Part shown: one piece after another, positions 38,301-50,002 of the stretch
How positions within the stretch are numbered: position 1 is the first letter of the stretch
How the letters are laid out: the number at the start of each line of letters is the position of its first letter
Assembly: GCA_936450465.1 (NCBI GenBank)
Contig: OW388294.1
Coordinates: 72,004,506 to 72,068,505 of the forward strand
Source of the DNA: Gibbula magus
Lineage: Eukaryota; Mollusca; Gastropoda; Trochida; Trochidae
DNA: 64,000 bases
Direction of reading: 5' to 3'
Position numbers and translations under genes: made by a program
The notes under the pieces: generated by a model
What the model was told of the DNA's origin: nothing
What the model saw: the letters and a program-made list of their open reading frames with translations, nothing else
Database searches by the model: none

Positions 38301-41300
38301 TCTGTGGATGTGGATGCGGATGCGGATATGGTTCTGGGGAGTTTCCACATTTCAGGTCAGTAATTAAATCAACCATTTCATAAGTTTGACTTGAATTTAG
38401 CTGCAACGGTAATTTCCCGTTCTTGACGTGTAACTGAATGGTTGTTATGGTTTTATCATCCAAAACTGTGAGTTATCGTTTGTGTGAAATCAAGCGATAT
38501 CTCCTATGATCAAATACTCGTTGATAAAAGTAAAACTATTGTTGGCAAGCCTCGGATATTTGTAACTTTTATCAGCTCGTGTTGAAATATTTGATATCAA
38601 AAGAAACTTGGGTGAGATTCTCTATATATCCTAGGTGATGTGAGGTGAGTTGGGGTTTTACGCCGCTAACCATTGCGCTATCCCGCCCCATCTACGTGTA
38701 TGTATACAGGAAATATCGTTTTGGCAGTAGATTTTACACAATGTCCTGCCGTTGTCAACTACAGGACATCAGAATACCTTTACATCATCAAGTATTGACA
38801 TCACGATGGAATGGTGATGTGAGATGTATATATTTTAGATTGAAGATTAATAAGAAAGATTTTGGATGATAAATAGAACTTCACCCTTGTGTCTTCTGAT
38901 ATCAAACACATTAAGCCTCGGATATGTGTAACTCTTGTTGATATATTTGAAGCCATTTGGGTGAGATATATTGTATTCAGTCTGACTTATGTTCAGGCAA
39001 ATGTTCGGATATTAATTCAATACGCAAACTTGCTGAATTAATTTTCTAAATTGATATCAATTCCAAAATTTCCCTCGAGCTATGATCTGTATTATTAAGC
39101 TGCACGAATATGTACAGGAAAGTAAAATACATATAAGAACGACTTATAGTGGCATGTATCTTAATGTGTTAAGGATGTGCCGTAACAATCATTGAACATA
39201 AAAGATAGAAAAAAATATATATTTCAAACAGTAGATTGATTTTTTATTAGCGTGTGTGACTTCTAATTAATGTCTCTTGTATGGACTTCGACTGCTTTCT
39301 GCCCGCGTCAGTTTACCAACGCCTCAGGTATTTTATTCTAAGTTTCCACAAAAGAAAGGGGCAGATAAGTGTCATTCTTAAGCCTAAAAACATTGGACAT
39401 TGAAAATGTCACTCGGTTTCTGTTGAGATGAAGTGTAGGGGTGAGACTATTGACAATTTGGAATATTAACTCATAAGAACTCTTTAAGAAGGTGTAAGCT
39501 TTATTTATATACATAATTGTTTAAATTTTGTTTTTCAACCGGTGAGAAGTTTTTATAAAATGGAATTTATTTCTTCATTCGTACAAATAATCGCGTAATT
39601 TTTGTCAGCATGTAAAGACCAACAACATTTAAAAAAATTGTTTGGTCCTTATATAAGCGATGTACTGCATTGCATGTATATATCGTCATTTATACCAATT
39701 TCACGCCATATTTGCAACTTGAGTTTGTACATTACTTTAATTTAATTTACGTTGATATGGGTGGATGGTGCTTATATTATCAACAGTACCGTTGCTTTGT
39801 CGAAATAAAATAAAATAATATTTAATATATTTATATGCCTGTTTGATAGTACATTGTAGGTATTTTACAGATTACCCCTTTAATATAAAAGTTAAGTAAT
39901 TTGTAAAATATATTATGTGAGAGTACATAAGAAATTATTTAAAATGCTAAAATGCTAATATGCTAAAATATTAATTATTGGTAAACATTTTGACATCTTG
40001 AAATTTTGAAAGGACATCTTCAGTTGTCCATAAACACATCTATATTAAGTTTTGTCACGACGATCATATTTAAAATAGCTACGTTAGCTTCTATGAAATA
40101 TTGTCACTTGAGCACATCAGTGATATTAAAGGTGATCCAGGTCTGATCGCCAGGTATTCTCAAAGTATATCAATTTAATGTTTTGCGGATTCCATGGAAA
40201 CACGACCAAACAGTGACTTTACGTCAGTATGTGCTGAGTTTGATTCCCTTTCTGGTTTTAAAATGGCATTTGGATCAGAAATCGAGGCATCCTCACGTAG
40301 CTTTCATGGAGAGTTATGTTTAGGTCATTGCCAAAACTAGTCAACCTCTAGACTAAAGTTTTCCTATTGTGTATTAGTAGATTAGAACAAGAAGGGTGTA
40401 TACATCCTGTTTCTCAAATGTGGTCTCTGCTTATCAGCTTTAGGACGGTTCTAAATAGGGTCACACTTTGACCCAAAAGTCATGAAGCTTTTTTTTGGTA
40501 ACAACAAAATGACTTACAATCTGTACATCGTACGTAATGCTTTGTGAATTCGGTTCTCTTGGTATAAGGTGCAATAATTCTGTATCTCAAACCCCAAAGT
40601 GCCATACCTTTAATTTTCCATCTCTACACTGAAATGGTAACTTCCGTCGCACTCTCCAGCACTGGCTTATTTAAGCCTTACTGCATTTCGTTAACTTTTC
40701 TGTGCTTCCTTCACTTGAATTTCATAGTGCGCTGGTACGCTACATGTAGCAAATAATATAGTTAACTCAATACGGCTGAAATTGCGTGTTATGACTCTCG
40801 ATGAAAGTTGTCTATATGAACAAGGATATGTATACTGTAATTTGTTTTTATTGCTAATTTTCTAGCACAATTTCGACAAATTCAAGTTCACCAACCGGTG
40901 TAGTCCTTTTCTACTTGAATTTGGTATGTTTTAGGAAAAATGGTGCTTCAAAAATCATATATAATTCTGATGGAAATGTTTAATCCACAAAGATATATAT
41001 TTTGAAATTCGTATCAATATCACATAACTTGTTTGTTACAGATTTTCCCCCTCGGGAATAAACATAAGGTTGCCCGGGACACTTTCCTCATAAAAACATG
41101 TTTATGATTCCGTTTTGTAAATTCCCAGTATGTTGACCTTATAACAAACATAAACAGGATCCCTGGAACTATTATGATGACTGCTGCAAGAGGCTTCAAC
41201 CATGTATTTCAAGATATAATTATAATAATGAGTTACTTTCAAGACGTCTATAATGTCAATACATTCTAACAAAGAAGTATTGATTTGTTGCTGCTCGACT

Positions 41301-41822
41301 GTTCTCAATCGGAAGGAATAGAATTATGTATTGATTGACGTATGTGATTGCGTAACGTTTCCTATTTTACAAAAGTTTCCTTGTTTGCTTAAAACTTCCA
41401 AACAGTGCATTGAAGCATGGACATGTAAGAAGGATACATGGCGTTTTCTTCACACATGAAAAAAACCCAACAAAACATTCCCTGTTCTGTAAACTCAGTA
41501 AAGACAAATACGGAACATTACCTCAAACATCAAACTGATTGAAATGTTCAAACGTTTAGTAAAATGTGATTAGTTAAGAATGCTAAAACAATTTCAAACT
41601 CAGTTTTAAGTGATTCATTTATACGATGTGTATGATGGATTAATCGAAAAGAATAATTAAAGGCAAATACAAAGAACACCTTTGATAGTATAAGCACATA
41701 GAATAGTATTGAAAGCACACTTAAAAATATGAAACGGTTACACGAGGTATGCTGATCCTAAAGGTCTGTATACCATTTCAGCTTTTTAGGATTTTGCGTT
41801 CTGGAGAAGAAGAAGAACATAC

Positions 41823-42056
41823 ACTGACGGGCAAAAGAAAGTATATGGAACAGTTGTATTTATCATATGTATAATTTCCAAAGTGAAATATTTTGAACAT
41901 GGTAGGGGTCATGTTGGTGTAAATTTCATTTCCTACCCCTGTCTACTTTAAATAATTATATTCCAGTGCCAAAATCAAATGCATCTCAATTAATTAACAT
42001 ATTGAATAAATCGAAAAAAAGTGAGTGTTATACTTTATTTTGCCCGTCGGTTTAGC
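41823..42056. mobile_element. Tc1/mariner-like MITE with GACGGGCAAAA ends
   Basis: CACTGACGGGCAAAAGAAAG, then TAT, at the left and ATACTTTATTTTGCCCGTCG, then GTTTA, at the right are inverted and flanked by TA. The length is about 234 bp with no coding sequence. Confidence 0.7.
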
Positions 42057-42361
42057 CTTAAAAAAGCATGCATTAAGAAGGCCACTAATGTGGTAATAAT
42101 TTTTAAATTACACCTCTGCTTGTATCTTCGACGTCATGCTAATAAACAAACTGCAGAGGTTTTGTAATGGGAAAATGATTTTTAACAACAGGTTGGTTGA
42201 AGTCAATCTTTCATTTCCAGTACAGAAATATGAATCTAAAGATGAATTAAAACCACTGTCTAATTCCTTACTTGAATGCAAGAATAATCTCCTTGTTTCA
42301 AATATATAATATTTGACACATTTAACGACAATACCACAGTACTGAAGATGCATATCATTTC

Positions 42362-42425
42362 TTTAAAATATTGAATTAATCGAAAACAAGTGAGTGTTAT
42401 ACTTCCTTTTGCCCGTCAGTTTAGG
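42362..42425. mobile_element. Second right end of the GACGGGCAAAA MITE
   Basis: TTGAATTAATCGAAAACAAG, then TGAGTGTTATACTTCCTTTTGCCCGTCAGTTTAG, repeats the right end at 42003-42057 with few changes. No matching left end was seen before it, so it is a solo end or a partly duplicated element. Confidence 0.6.
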
Positions 42426-42439
42426 TATTTAGATCGTTG

Positions 42440-42660
42440 TTCATGTGGCCCTTATCAATGTCACAAAAGCTGCACATTAGACTGAGGAGTCTGGACCTGA
42501 GAGTTCAGCTTTCTAGAGCTTTTCATCCTGGAAAAGAAGATACACACCTTGTACCTTGTACCTTGTACCTTGTGATCATTATTCCCCATCGGCCAAGGAG
42601 TCTGTACACAGGATTTCAGCTCTCTAGAGACAGTGGTTCTTGAGAAAAGGCTGTTAAAGG
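42440..42660 (-). repeat. Reversed core unit of the 145-bp repeat family
   Basis: CCAAGGAGTCTGTACACAGG, then ATTTCAGCTCTCTAGAG, is the reverse complement of the GAGAGCTGAAA...CAGACTCCTTGG core repeated at 24.5-27.6 kb. It contains a short CCTTGTA x4 tandem run at 42548. Confidence 0.6.
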
Positions 42661-43109
42661 GGTCATACCTTCAAAAGTAACACCAGCTAAGCATGCAACG
42701 GGTTTCAATCGAACTGCAATCAATAATACAATGATATTATGAACGCGAACGGCTCTGACGTAACAGTACTAAGACTAAGCCTTCTAAGCTTTTTCTGAGA
42801 GTGACTGTTTTCTGTTTAATATTAAAGGGGCTATTTAAAAGCAACATATGATATCTTAAACTTAAGACATTATTTGTAAAGTAATGTTTCCATGTTATGA
42901 AATTAAATCTTTAATAAAATCCAAATATTTTAAAACAATTTTATACAATCCAACAATACTTTCTGTGGTTAAATGTGGTAAAATTTACATGTATGCCAGT
43001 TATATGTTCCATTGAACAGTACCAACCAATATCTGTCTCTTTGTCTGCTATATATATGGGATGATAGTACCAATAACACATATATTTCTTCCTTATTTCA
43101 GGTTAAGCT

Positions 43110-43472
43110 ATGGATGGACACCATTCAAAGCATGACAGAGGAGTATCTAAATCAACCCCTTCCTTAGACAGCGCGTACTCTGATTCTATCCTGTCCATCT
43201 ACGAATGTGCTGACGACAGATCCAACCTTTCGGATCTCTCCGGATCCATCAGAGAGAGTCCTGACTACCGCGAGGGTCCGTCTAACGTGAATCATGGATG
43301 GATCCTACCAGCAAACGCCTTACCAGAACACTACGTGCCTCCGCCTTTCAAGTATATTCCTCCGAAAGACGAGAGGGCTATAAAACAAAAGCTTGATGAT
43401 TCTAAAATGGTGAAGTTAAAGAAGAGGAAAGATAAAATACCGGAAGGACCACGACCGATGTGGCGATATTAG
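43110..43472 (+). CDS. Small NHGWILP-family protein, copy 2 (120 aa)
   Basis: It starts at ATG 43110, nine bases after the clear acceptor CTTCCTTATTTCAG, so a 5' UTR intron is likely. The N-terminus MDGHHSKHDRGVSKSTPSLD is polar, followed by SAYSDSILSIYECADDRSNL (acidic, Ser-rich). The core NHGWILPANALPEHYVPPPF is followed by KYIPPKDER and a basic tail (KMVKLKKRKDK) ending GPRPMWRY. No signal peptide or membrane span. The core is shared with the protein at 34999; N- and C-terminal parts have diverged, with an acidic or neutral tail there and a basic tail here. Function unknown. Confidence 0.75.
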   Translation: MDGHHSKHDRGVSKSTPSLDSAYSDSILSIYECADDRSNLSDLSGSIRESPDYREGPSNVNHGWILPANALPEHYVPPPFKYIPPKDERAIKQKLDDSKMVKLKKRKDKIPEGPRPMWRY

Positions 43473-43796
43473 TGAATTACCATGTGATATCCGTGCCTTA
43501 AACTGTCTCACATTGAAGACAACGAACCATACTTCTTCCCCGTTAGGTAGTTGAGAGGGAGAAGTAAATGGACACAAACGCAAGGTCAACGAAGTGATAA
43601 TTTTGTATATTACCATACCATCATGTGCCTTCTAAATTTTGCAATTTTGACGATTGGTAAGGAAAGTTATTTTGTAATAATTCATTTTAAGTGCCGAGGA
43701 CCAAAGCTTAAAGTCGGCCATAAACTCTACAATTAAATATATGTATTAGCATTCCATGTCCTTCAAATTACATTTCAAGGGTGATACATATCAAAT

Positions 43797-43842
43797 AAGG
43801 CGCTATATAAATTTTGTATATAATAATAATAATAACAAAACA
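43797..43842 (+). mobile_element. LINE/SINE 3' tail remnant
   Basis: GGCGCTATATAAAT followed by (ATA/TAA)n repeats the 3' terminal motif of the LINE at 56479-59172, here on the plus strand. Only the tail is left. Confidence 0.55.
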
Positions 43843-44204
43843 AGGACGAGCTTTGAAATACTGACTGTTATGTATATTGTAAAATTGTTCCAAAAAGTAG
43901 GAACCTGATAGAGATTTCACGAAATGTCATTATTCTAAATATGATTTTTTTTCATCAAGTCGGGTTCCTATAAATACGTTGAGAAGCATTTGTGAACCGT
44001 GATGAACATTGTGATATAGAAGCGATATAGTAGACACTTTGAAATGTGAACTTTCAATGAAACAACGAAATTTGAATTCCTGTCTAATGGCTATTTGACA
44101 ATGGTGAAAACTTTCTATTGGACTGTGTTTACTCCTGGTCTACAAGTATTATCAATATGCCACTTATATCATCCGTTAACAATTTGTTAATGTTTTCGAA
44201 TGAA

Positions 44205-44500
44205 AATAAAGAAAGTGAAAGTGCCGAGCAGAGGGCTGTTAAGTAATTGGATGTTTACAATAATAATAATGAGAGATATGAATTAGTGACAGTGAACAGT
44301 ATATTCAATGCTAAATTAGAAATTGCCTTCCTCTGCAACGACAACAGTTATTGATTTAAATGCGTTATATGTATTAAAAAAACATTTCCTATATCTACTC
44401 GCATACTTATGAATCATAGTCGTTACTATTATGAGGGGAATAACAACATGACTGTTTCTCTATTTATGAGGACACCGCGAACACATACAAAACGTTACTG
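44205..44500. repeat. Direct repeat flanking the foldback element, left copy
   Basis: Shares words such as GTAATTGGATGTTTA, ACAGTTATTGATT, ATATGTATTA and GACTGTTTCTCTA in the same order with 47625-47935. The copies are clearly diverged, so this is an old local duplication. Confidence 0.6.
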
Positions 44501-44743
44501 TGGCTGGATATTCATGTATATGACTCAAGATATGTTCACACGTTTGGATTGCAATGTCAACCTATCACACTATCCCATCTTTTAAGAGGAAATGTAACGA
44601 ATTAGTATATCTCTCATTTGGTATAAGTTGACATATCTTGCAGTCTTACATTGTACGTGCTATTTCTCAACCTCATTAAGACTACGGTGGATCACAAGGA
44701 ATATACTATGGTTGTATAAACGTATTTGTGTCTATGTTCCGTG

Positions 44744-47232
44744 CAATCTAGGAGTCATCACAATCTGCAGATTGTTCGAACAATCTAGGAATGTTTCACC
44801 ATTCCTAGATTGTTTAAACAATCTGCAGATTGTGAGACCTTAACAATCTAAGATTGATCATAATCTAGGAATTTATTTCCTTGCAGTTACATGTTGTAGA
44901 TTGTGAGCGTTTTCCACTTATTTCCTGTCTACCTTAATACAAATGGAATTAATATGTAGAGCGTGAGGGGTTTTAATATTTAATATACCGACTGTATGGG
45001 TCGATTCCTAGATTGTTAAGGGTTTTCAAAGAGTTGTTCTATCTTATCTACAGACTAAAGGGGTCGTTTCTTAGATTTTGGGGAACTTTCAACGCGTTTT
45101 TCAATCTTATCTACCTACTCAGGGGTCGATTCCTAGATTGTGAAGGGTTATGATATTTCATCTACAGACTGTAGGGGTCGATTCCTAGATTGTGAATGGT
45201 TATGATATTTCATCCATCTACTGTAGGGGTCGATTCCTAGATTGTGAGGAGCTTTCAACTCGTTTCTATCTTATCTACCTACTCAGGGGTCGATTCCTAG
45301 ATTGTGAAGGGTTATGATATTTCATCTACAGACTGTAGGGGTCGATTCCTAGATCGTGAATGGTTATGATATTTCATCCATCTACTGTAGGGGTCGATTC
45401 CTAGATTTTGGGGAACTTTCAACGCGTTTTTCAATCTTATCTACCTACTCAGGGGTCGATTCCTAGATTGTGAAGGGTTATGATATTTCACCTACAGACT
45501 GTAGGGGTCGATTCCTAGATTGATAATGGTTATGATATTTCATCCATCTACTGTAGGGGTCCATTCCTAGATTGTGAAGAGTTATGATATTTCATCTACA
45601 GACAGTAGGGGTCGATTCCCAGATTGCTAAGGGTTTTCAAATAGTTTTTATATCTCATCTACAGACTAAAGGAGTCGATTCCTAGATTGTGGGGAACTTT
45701 TAACTCGTTTTGCAATCTTATCTACCGACTAAGGGGTCGATTCCGAGATTGTTAAGGGTTTTAAAATAGTTATTTCATCTTTTCTACAGACTATAGGGGT
45801 CGATTCCTAGAATGTAAGGAGCTTTCAACTCGTTTCCCTATCTTATCTTCAGATTATAGGGGTCGATTCCTAGATTGTGAAGAGTTATGATAATTCATAT
45901 ACAGACTGTAGGGGTCGATTCCTAGATTGTGAAGGGTTTTTAAATAGTTATTCCATCTCTTCTACAGACTATAGTCGATTCCTAGATTGTAAGGAGCTTT
46001 CAACTCGTTTCTCTATCTTATCTTCAGATTATAGGGGTCGATTCCTAGATTGTGAAGGGTTATGATATTTCATCTACAGACTGTATTAATCGATTCCTAG
46101 ATCATGAAGGGTTATGATATTTCATTTACAGACTGTATTAGTCGATTCCTAGATTGTGTGAAGGGCTATGATATTTCATCTACAGACTGTATTAGTCGAT
46201 TCCTAGATTGTGTGAAGGGCTATGATATTTCATCTACAGACTGTATTTTCATAAGATAGAAAAACTATTTGAGAACCCTTCACAATCAAGGAATCGATCC
46301 CTGTAGTTGTTAGATGAAATATCATAACCCTTCACAATCGAGGAATCGAACCATGTAGTCGTTAGATGAAATATCATAACCCTTCATAATCTAGGAATCG
46401 ACCCTTGTAGTCTGTTGATAAGACAAACAAGTATTTGAGAACCCTTCACAATCTAGGAATCGATCCTAAAGTTGGTAGAGAAGATAGGAAAAAACCTTTC
46501 TGAGAACCCTTCACAATCTAGGAATCGACGCCACAGACGGTAGATACGATAGAAATAACTATTTGAGAACCCTTCACAATCTAGGAATCGACCCTATAGT
46601 CGGCAGATAAGATAGAAAAACTATTTCAGAACCCTTCACAATCAAGGATTCGACCCCTGTAGTCATTAGATGAATTATTATAACCCTTCACAATCTAGGA
46701 ATCGACCCATATAGTCCGTCATAAGATATAAACACTATTTGAGAACCCTTCACAATATAGGAATCGACCCATGTAGCCTGTTGATAAGACAAAAAAGTAT
46801 TTGAGAACCCTTCACAATCTAGGAATCGACCATGTAGTCGTTAGATGAAATATCACAACCCTTCACAATCTAGGAATCGACCCATGTAATCCGTTGATAA
46901 GATAGAACAACTATTTGAGAACCTTTCACAATCTAGGAATCGACCAAAAGTCGGTAGATAAGATAGACAAAACGTTTTGAGAACCCTTCACAATCTAGGA
47001 ATCAACCCTAAAGTCGGTAGATAACATAAAACAAACTATTTGAGAACCCTTCACAATCTAGGAATCGACTCGTACAGGCTGTTAGATAGCCTTACAAGCA
47101 TATTCCTAGATTGTGATCATTCTCAGATTGTTAGGGTCGAACAATCTGCAGATTGTTTAAACAATCTAGGAATGGTGAAATATTCCTAGATTGTGAGCTC
47201 ACAATCTGCAGATTGTGATATACCCTAGATGG
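44744..47232. mobile_element. Foldback-like element of inverted short tandem repeats
   Basis: The ends 44744-44875 and 47100-47232 are complex inverted repeats of about 130 bp. Each contains nested palindromes such as CACAATCTGCAGATTGT and AACAATCTAGGAATG...CATTCCTAGATTGTT. Between them, 44990-46240 repeats GGGGTCGATTCCTAGATTGT, then GAAGGGTTATGATATTTCAT, about 21 times at spacings near 51 and 63 bases. At about 46245-46285 the orientation flips, and 46288-47100 carries about 14 units of ACAATCTAGGAATCGACCC type. This matches the plan of foldback transposons. No coding region is present. No exact target duplication was found. Confidence 0.85.
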
Positions 47233-47624
47233 TTCGTAACATCTACATTTCTCACATTACAAGCCAATTTGGAAACTTTAGATTTTATATTCTAGCCTTA
47301 ACGATCGGTGGGGTGTTTCAAAAGTATGTGTAATATTATCACAACTCGTATAAGTTTCAGAGACATTAGTCGAATTGTTTCATTGATGTTAAGTTTTCAA
47401 GGGTCACTTTGAGGCAGGCATATGATAGCAGTCTTAAAGATTAAAGTCGGGTGTTCATTGTTCACAAAATTATTTGACGAAGTCTCTCTACTCAATTGAG
47501 TCGTTGGAAAGGCTGTTGTTAAGTCAAGACATTCTTCTTTTATAAAGACACAATTCAGAAAAAAACCACATTGAAAATTGATCTACATGCATAATTAATA
47601 TGTGAACTTTTGAAACTCTGATGA

Positions 47625-47935
47625 AAATAAAAGATAAAGATAAAGAGAGTGAGAGTGCTGGGAACTAGACTGTTAGGTAATTGGATGTTTATCATACGGA
47701 TAGTGCGTTATATAAATTAGTTATAGTAAACTTATATTCTTCAAATTGAAAGCACAATTTTTATAACTTGTCATCCCATTCCGCTTCATCGATAACAATG
47801 CACCACAGTTATTGATTAAAACATGTAATATGTATTATAAAAAAACCGTTTTCCTGTATATCCATGCATGCTTATAATAACTGTTTCTCTACATAAGGGA
47901 AACCATGAATACCCATTAAACGTTACTGTTGAGCC
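47625..47935. repeat. Direct repeat flanking the foldback element, right copy
   Basis: Diverged copy of 44205-44500 in the same orientation. The foldback element lies between the two. Confidence 0.6.
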
Positions 47936-47994
47936 GTTATTGATCACACAGGACGAAAAGGGGTTCAATCCACCTCCCGAATCCGCCTAATTAT

Positions 47995-47995
<1 letters not shown>

Positions 47996-48029
<34 letters not shown>
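47996..48029. repeat. 34-base homopolymer G tract
   Basis: An uninterrupted run of 34 G follows AATTATC and precedes AGACTTAAC. A run of this length can form G-quadruplexes and is unstable. The exact length in the assembly may be unreliable. Confidence 0.95.
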
Positions 48030-48030
<1 letters not shown>

Positions 48031-49895
48031 GACTTAACTTAAATACTCTGTATGATTCCATTATGTATAAATCATATGTAGTGCTCATCAACTGTGTTGT
48101 AACGAGTTTGGGTCATTCCATTCTTCTTTGCTTCTTTGATAGGTTATAGGTATGAGCCTGAGTGTGCAGTGGCCTGTGAGCTTATATGTATTGGGGTGTA
48201 TGACAACAGACATGTGTAACGAATGGGAGGAGACCTTACTCGAAATCATTTCATTGATGTAAATATTTGTTACTCATTAAATGATGCATATCATAGCTGT
48301 CCGTGTCAATACCAGTTGACAACGATGACGCCGAATGTTCATTCCGCGGTTCACAAAAAGATCTGACAGAGTCCCTCGTTGTAATGGCTGTATTTGGGCA
48401 TTCTTCGTTTATGAAGACGAGTCATCTCTCAATCTAGATTGAATTTGACTTTTAGGGATATTATCCTGTTCAGGGAATCCTTTATCGTTTTCTTAGTTCA
48501 GGAAATAAAGATCCGAACAGAATCAACAATTGAAAAAAAACATGTTTGTACTTTCAGAGACAGGTATACTGTGTCTTTTCCTTCGGCATAAATCAGTCAT
48601 TCAAAATATTCGGTCTCTGGTCACTTGCAATATATGCTATAAACAGTTTTCAACTTACCATAGTATCATATTTATTAAACGGTTACCCGTTCATTCAACA
48701 CGTTTTTGAGTGTTGACATGTGTAGGTTACCTTATCATACACATACCAATCCTGAGTGATGGTATGAACCTACTTGAAAATATACTAAGCAAAATTGAAA
48801 ACTTGACACAGGTAAATGTATAAAATCGTTTCTGTCTGTTCATTCAAATATTTTAATTGTTTATTTGTTTCTATTTCTGATCATACCCAATTGATCTTTA
48901 CACAACAAACGAATGCAATAATTGATTTAAAACAAATATTACAATTTTGTGCCAGAAAAACTAAGTGTCATGTTTTCATGTTTGCTCAGAAGTCACAATG
49001 GCGATGTTCTACACTACCGCGTTGATTCCCAGTGGCTGATAGTGACTGGTGTTAGGTTAGGTTAGGTAACCCAAGTATGTATAAACAAATATTGGATAGA
49101 ACCATATTTATGTCTAAACTGAAAGCACCAAGCATGGAGACACTGGGTAATTATCCTTGGACTAAAATTGGATCCAAATGCCTTCCTTCCACAAATAAAC
49201 CGAAATATGTTTTATAATCAATCGAATTGGTTTATTCTAAATTAGCGAAGTTTTAACAAATGGTTGACTGCTTGTTTCAGGGAAAATATGCCTACACATT
49301 CTTAATGCTGGAATCTAGCAAGGACAAAATCTCAACAACGTTTTATTAAATTCATAATATTCGCCTTCTTCAAAATTAAAAATAAATCGGGGAAGTCGAA
49401 TATTCACTTTTATTTCGAAAGATAGATTATATATAATAGAATTTTATTCATGAATAAATGTATAATACAGTATATACCTATGTCGCACAGCTTAAACGAT
49501 CGAGGTACACTTCTTTTAGTTGAGACTTTTAAATAGTAATCAAACTTTTATCCCCAAAATGGCCAGAATGTAGTCTTCATGTATGTAAATAGGACATACA
49601 TATCCTTTTCATACTATTTTTAACTAGAAAAACATATCTCACTCTCCTATATTTCCTGGTTAAAGATATCCAAAACGTCGACTTTCTAAAAGCTGTGTTT
49701 TTTAGAAATATGAACAGATACTATTTCAAAAGTTACAAATAAAGTTTAGTTAGTTTTAAGATACATGATGTAGCTATGTTTCAGTTGTGTTCATCACTCG
49801 TTGAATAATATACTTTGCGTTGTTTTACCTAAATTTCATGTGTCCCTTAGTGTATATGCATCGCGTATAATGATGCAGATGTTCCTGATCGATCA

Positions 49896-50002
49896 TCACA
49901 GCCCCGTTGTTGTCATCTTATAGGGTGGTGGATCACCATGGTTACCCGATCCACTGCTCTCCATGGAAGTGCCTGGCTGTGGTATGAAATCATTGGATGA
50001 CC
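49896..50002 (-). CDS. Shisa-like gene, last exon with PPPY motif
   Basis: Acceptor TATTACTGTTCCAG, then GGTCATCC. It encodes SSNDFIPQPGTSMESSGSGN, then HGDPPPYKMTTTGL and TGA. The phase (two bases first) fits the CATG|GTAAGG donor of the previous exon. Confidence 0.75.

Larger units (their letters stand above)
35326..43109. other. Intergenic region between the two NHGWILP genes
   Basis: 7.8 kb of AT-rich DNA with no supported gene. An AATAAA near 36066 may end copy 1. 36510-36830 is rich in TTCG/CGAA words such as ACGAAACATGTACGAATTAT and ATAGATGATTCGTAGATGAT. A TGTGGATGTGGATGCGGATG run occurs near 38304. MITE-type ends are at 41823-42056 and 42366-42425, followed by a reversed core unit of the 145-bp repeat family (42440-42660). 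Confidence 0.45.
43473..44743. other. 3' region of NHGWILP copy 2
   Basis: No gene. AAGGCGCTATATAAATTTTG, then TATATAATAATAATAAT, at 43797-43840 resembles the 3' tail of the LINE at 56.5 kb and is likely a short LINE or SINE 3' end. A GAAAATAAAG at 44203 may hold a polyadenylation signal. 44205-44500 has a diverged direct copy at 47625-47935. Confidence 0.5.
47233..49895. other. Region after the foldback element
   Basis: No gene supported. It contains the right direct-repeat copy (47625-47935) and a 34-base G run at 47996-48029. 47330-47540 and 48230-48430 are also diverged copies of one another (TTCACAAAA...GAAGTC or GAGTCCCTC...ATTCTTC..TTATAAAGAC or TTATGAAGAC). A three-unit GTTAGGTTAGGTTAGG occurs near 49050. 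Confidence 0.5.

Noticed and set aside
44990..47100. CRISPR-like repeats
   Set aside because: This is animal DNA. The units are tandem, diverged and reverse orientation, and the intervening bases are themselves repeated.
49040..49066. Interstitial telomere (TTAGG repeats)
   Set aside because: Only about three imperfect units. TTAGG is the arthropod motif, while molluscs use TTAGGG. Chance or a tiny simple repeat.
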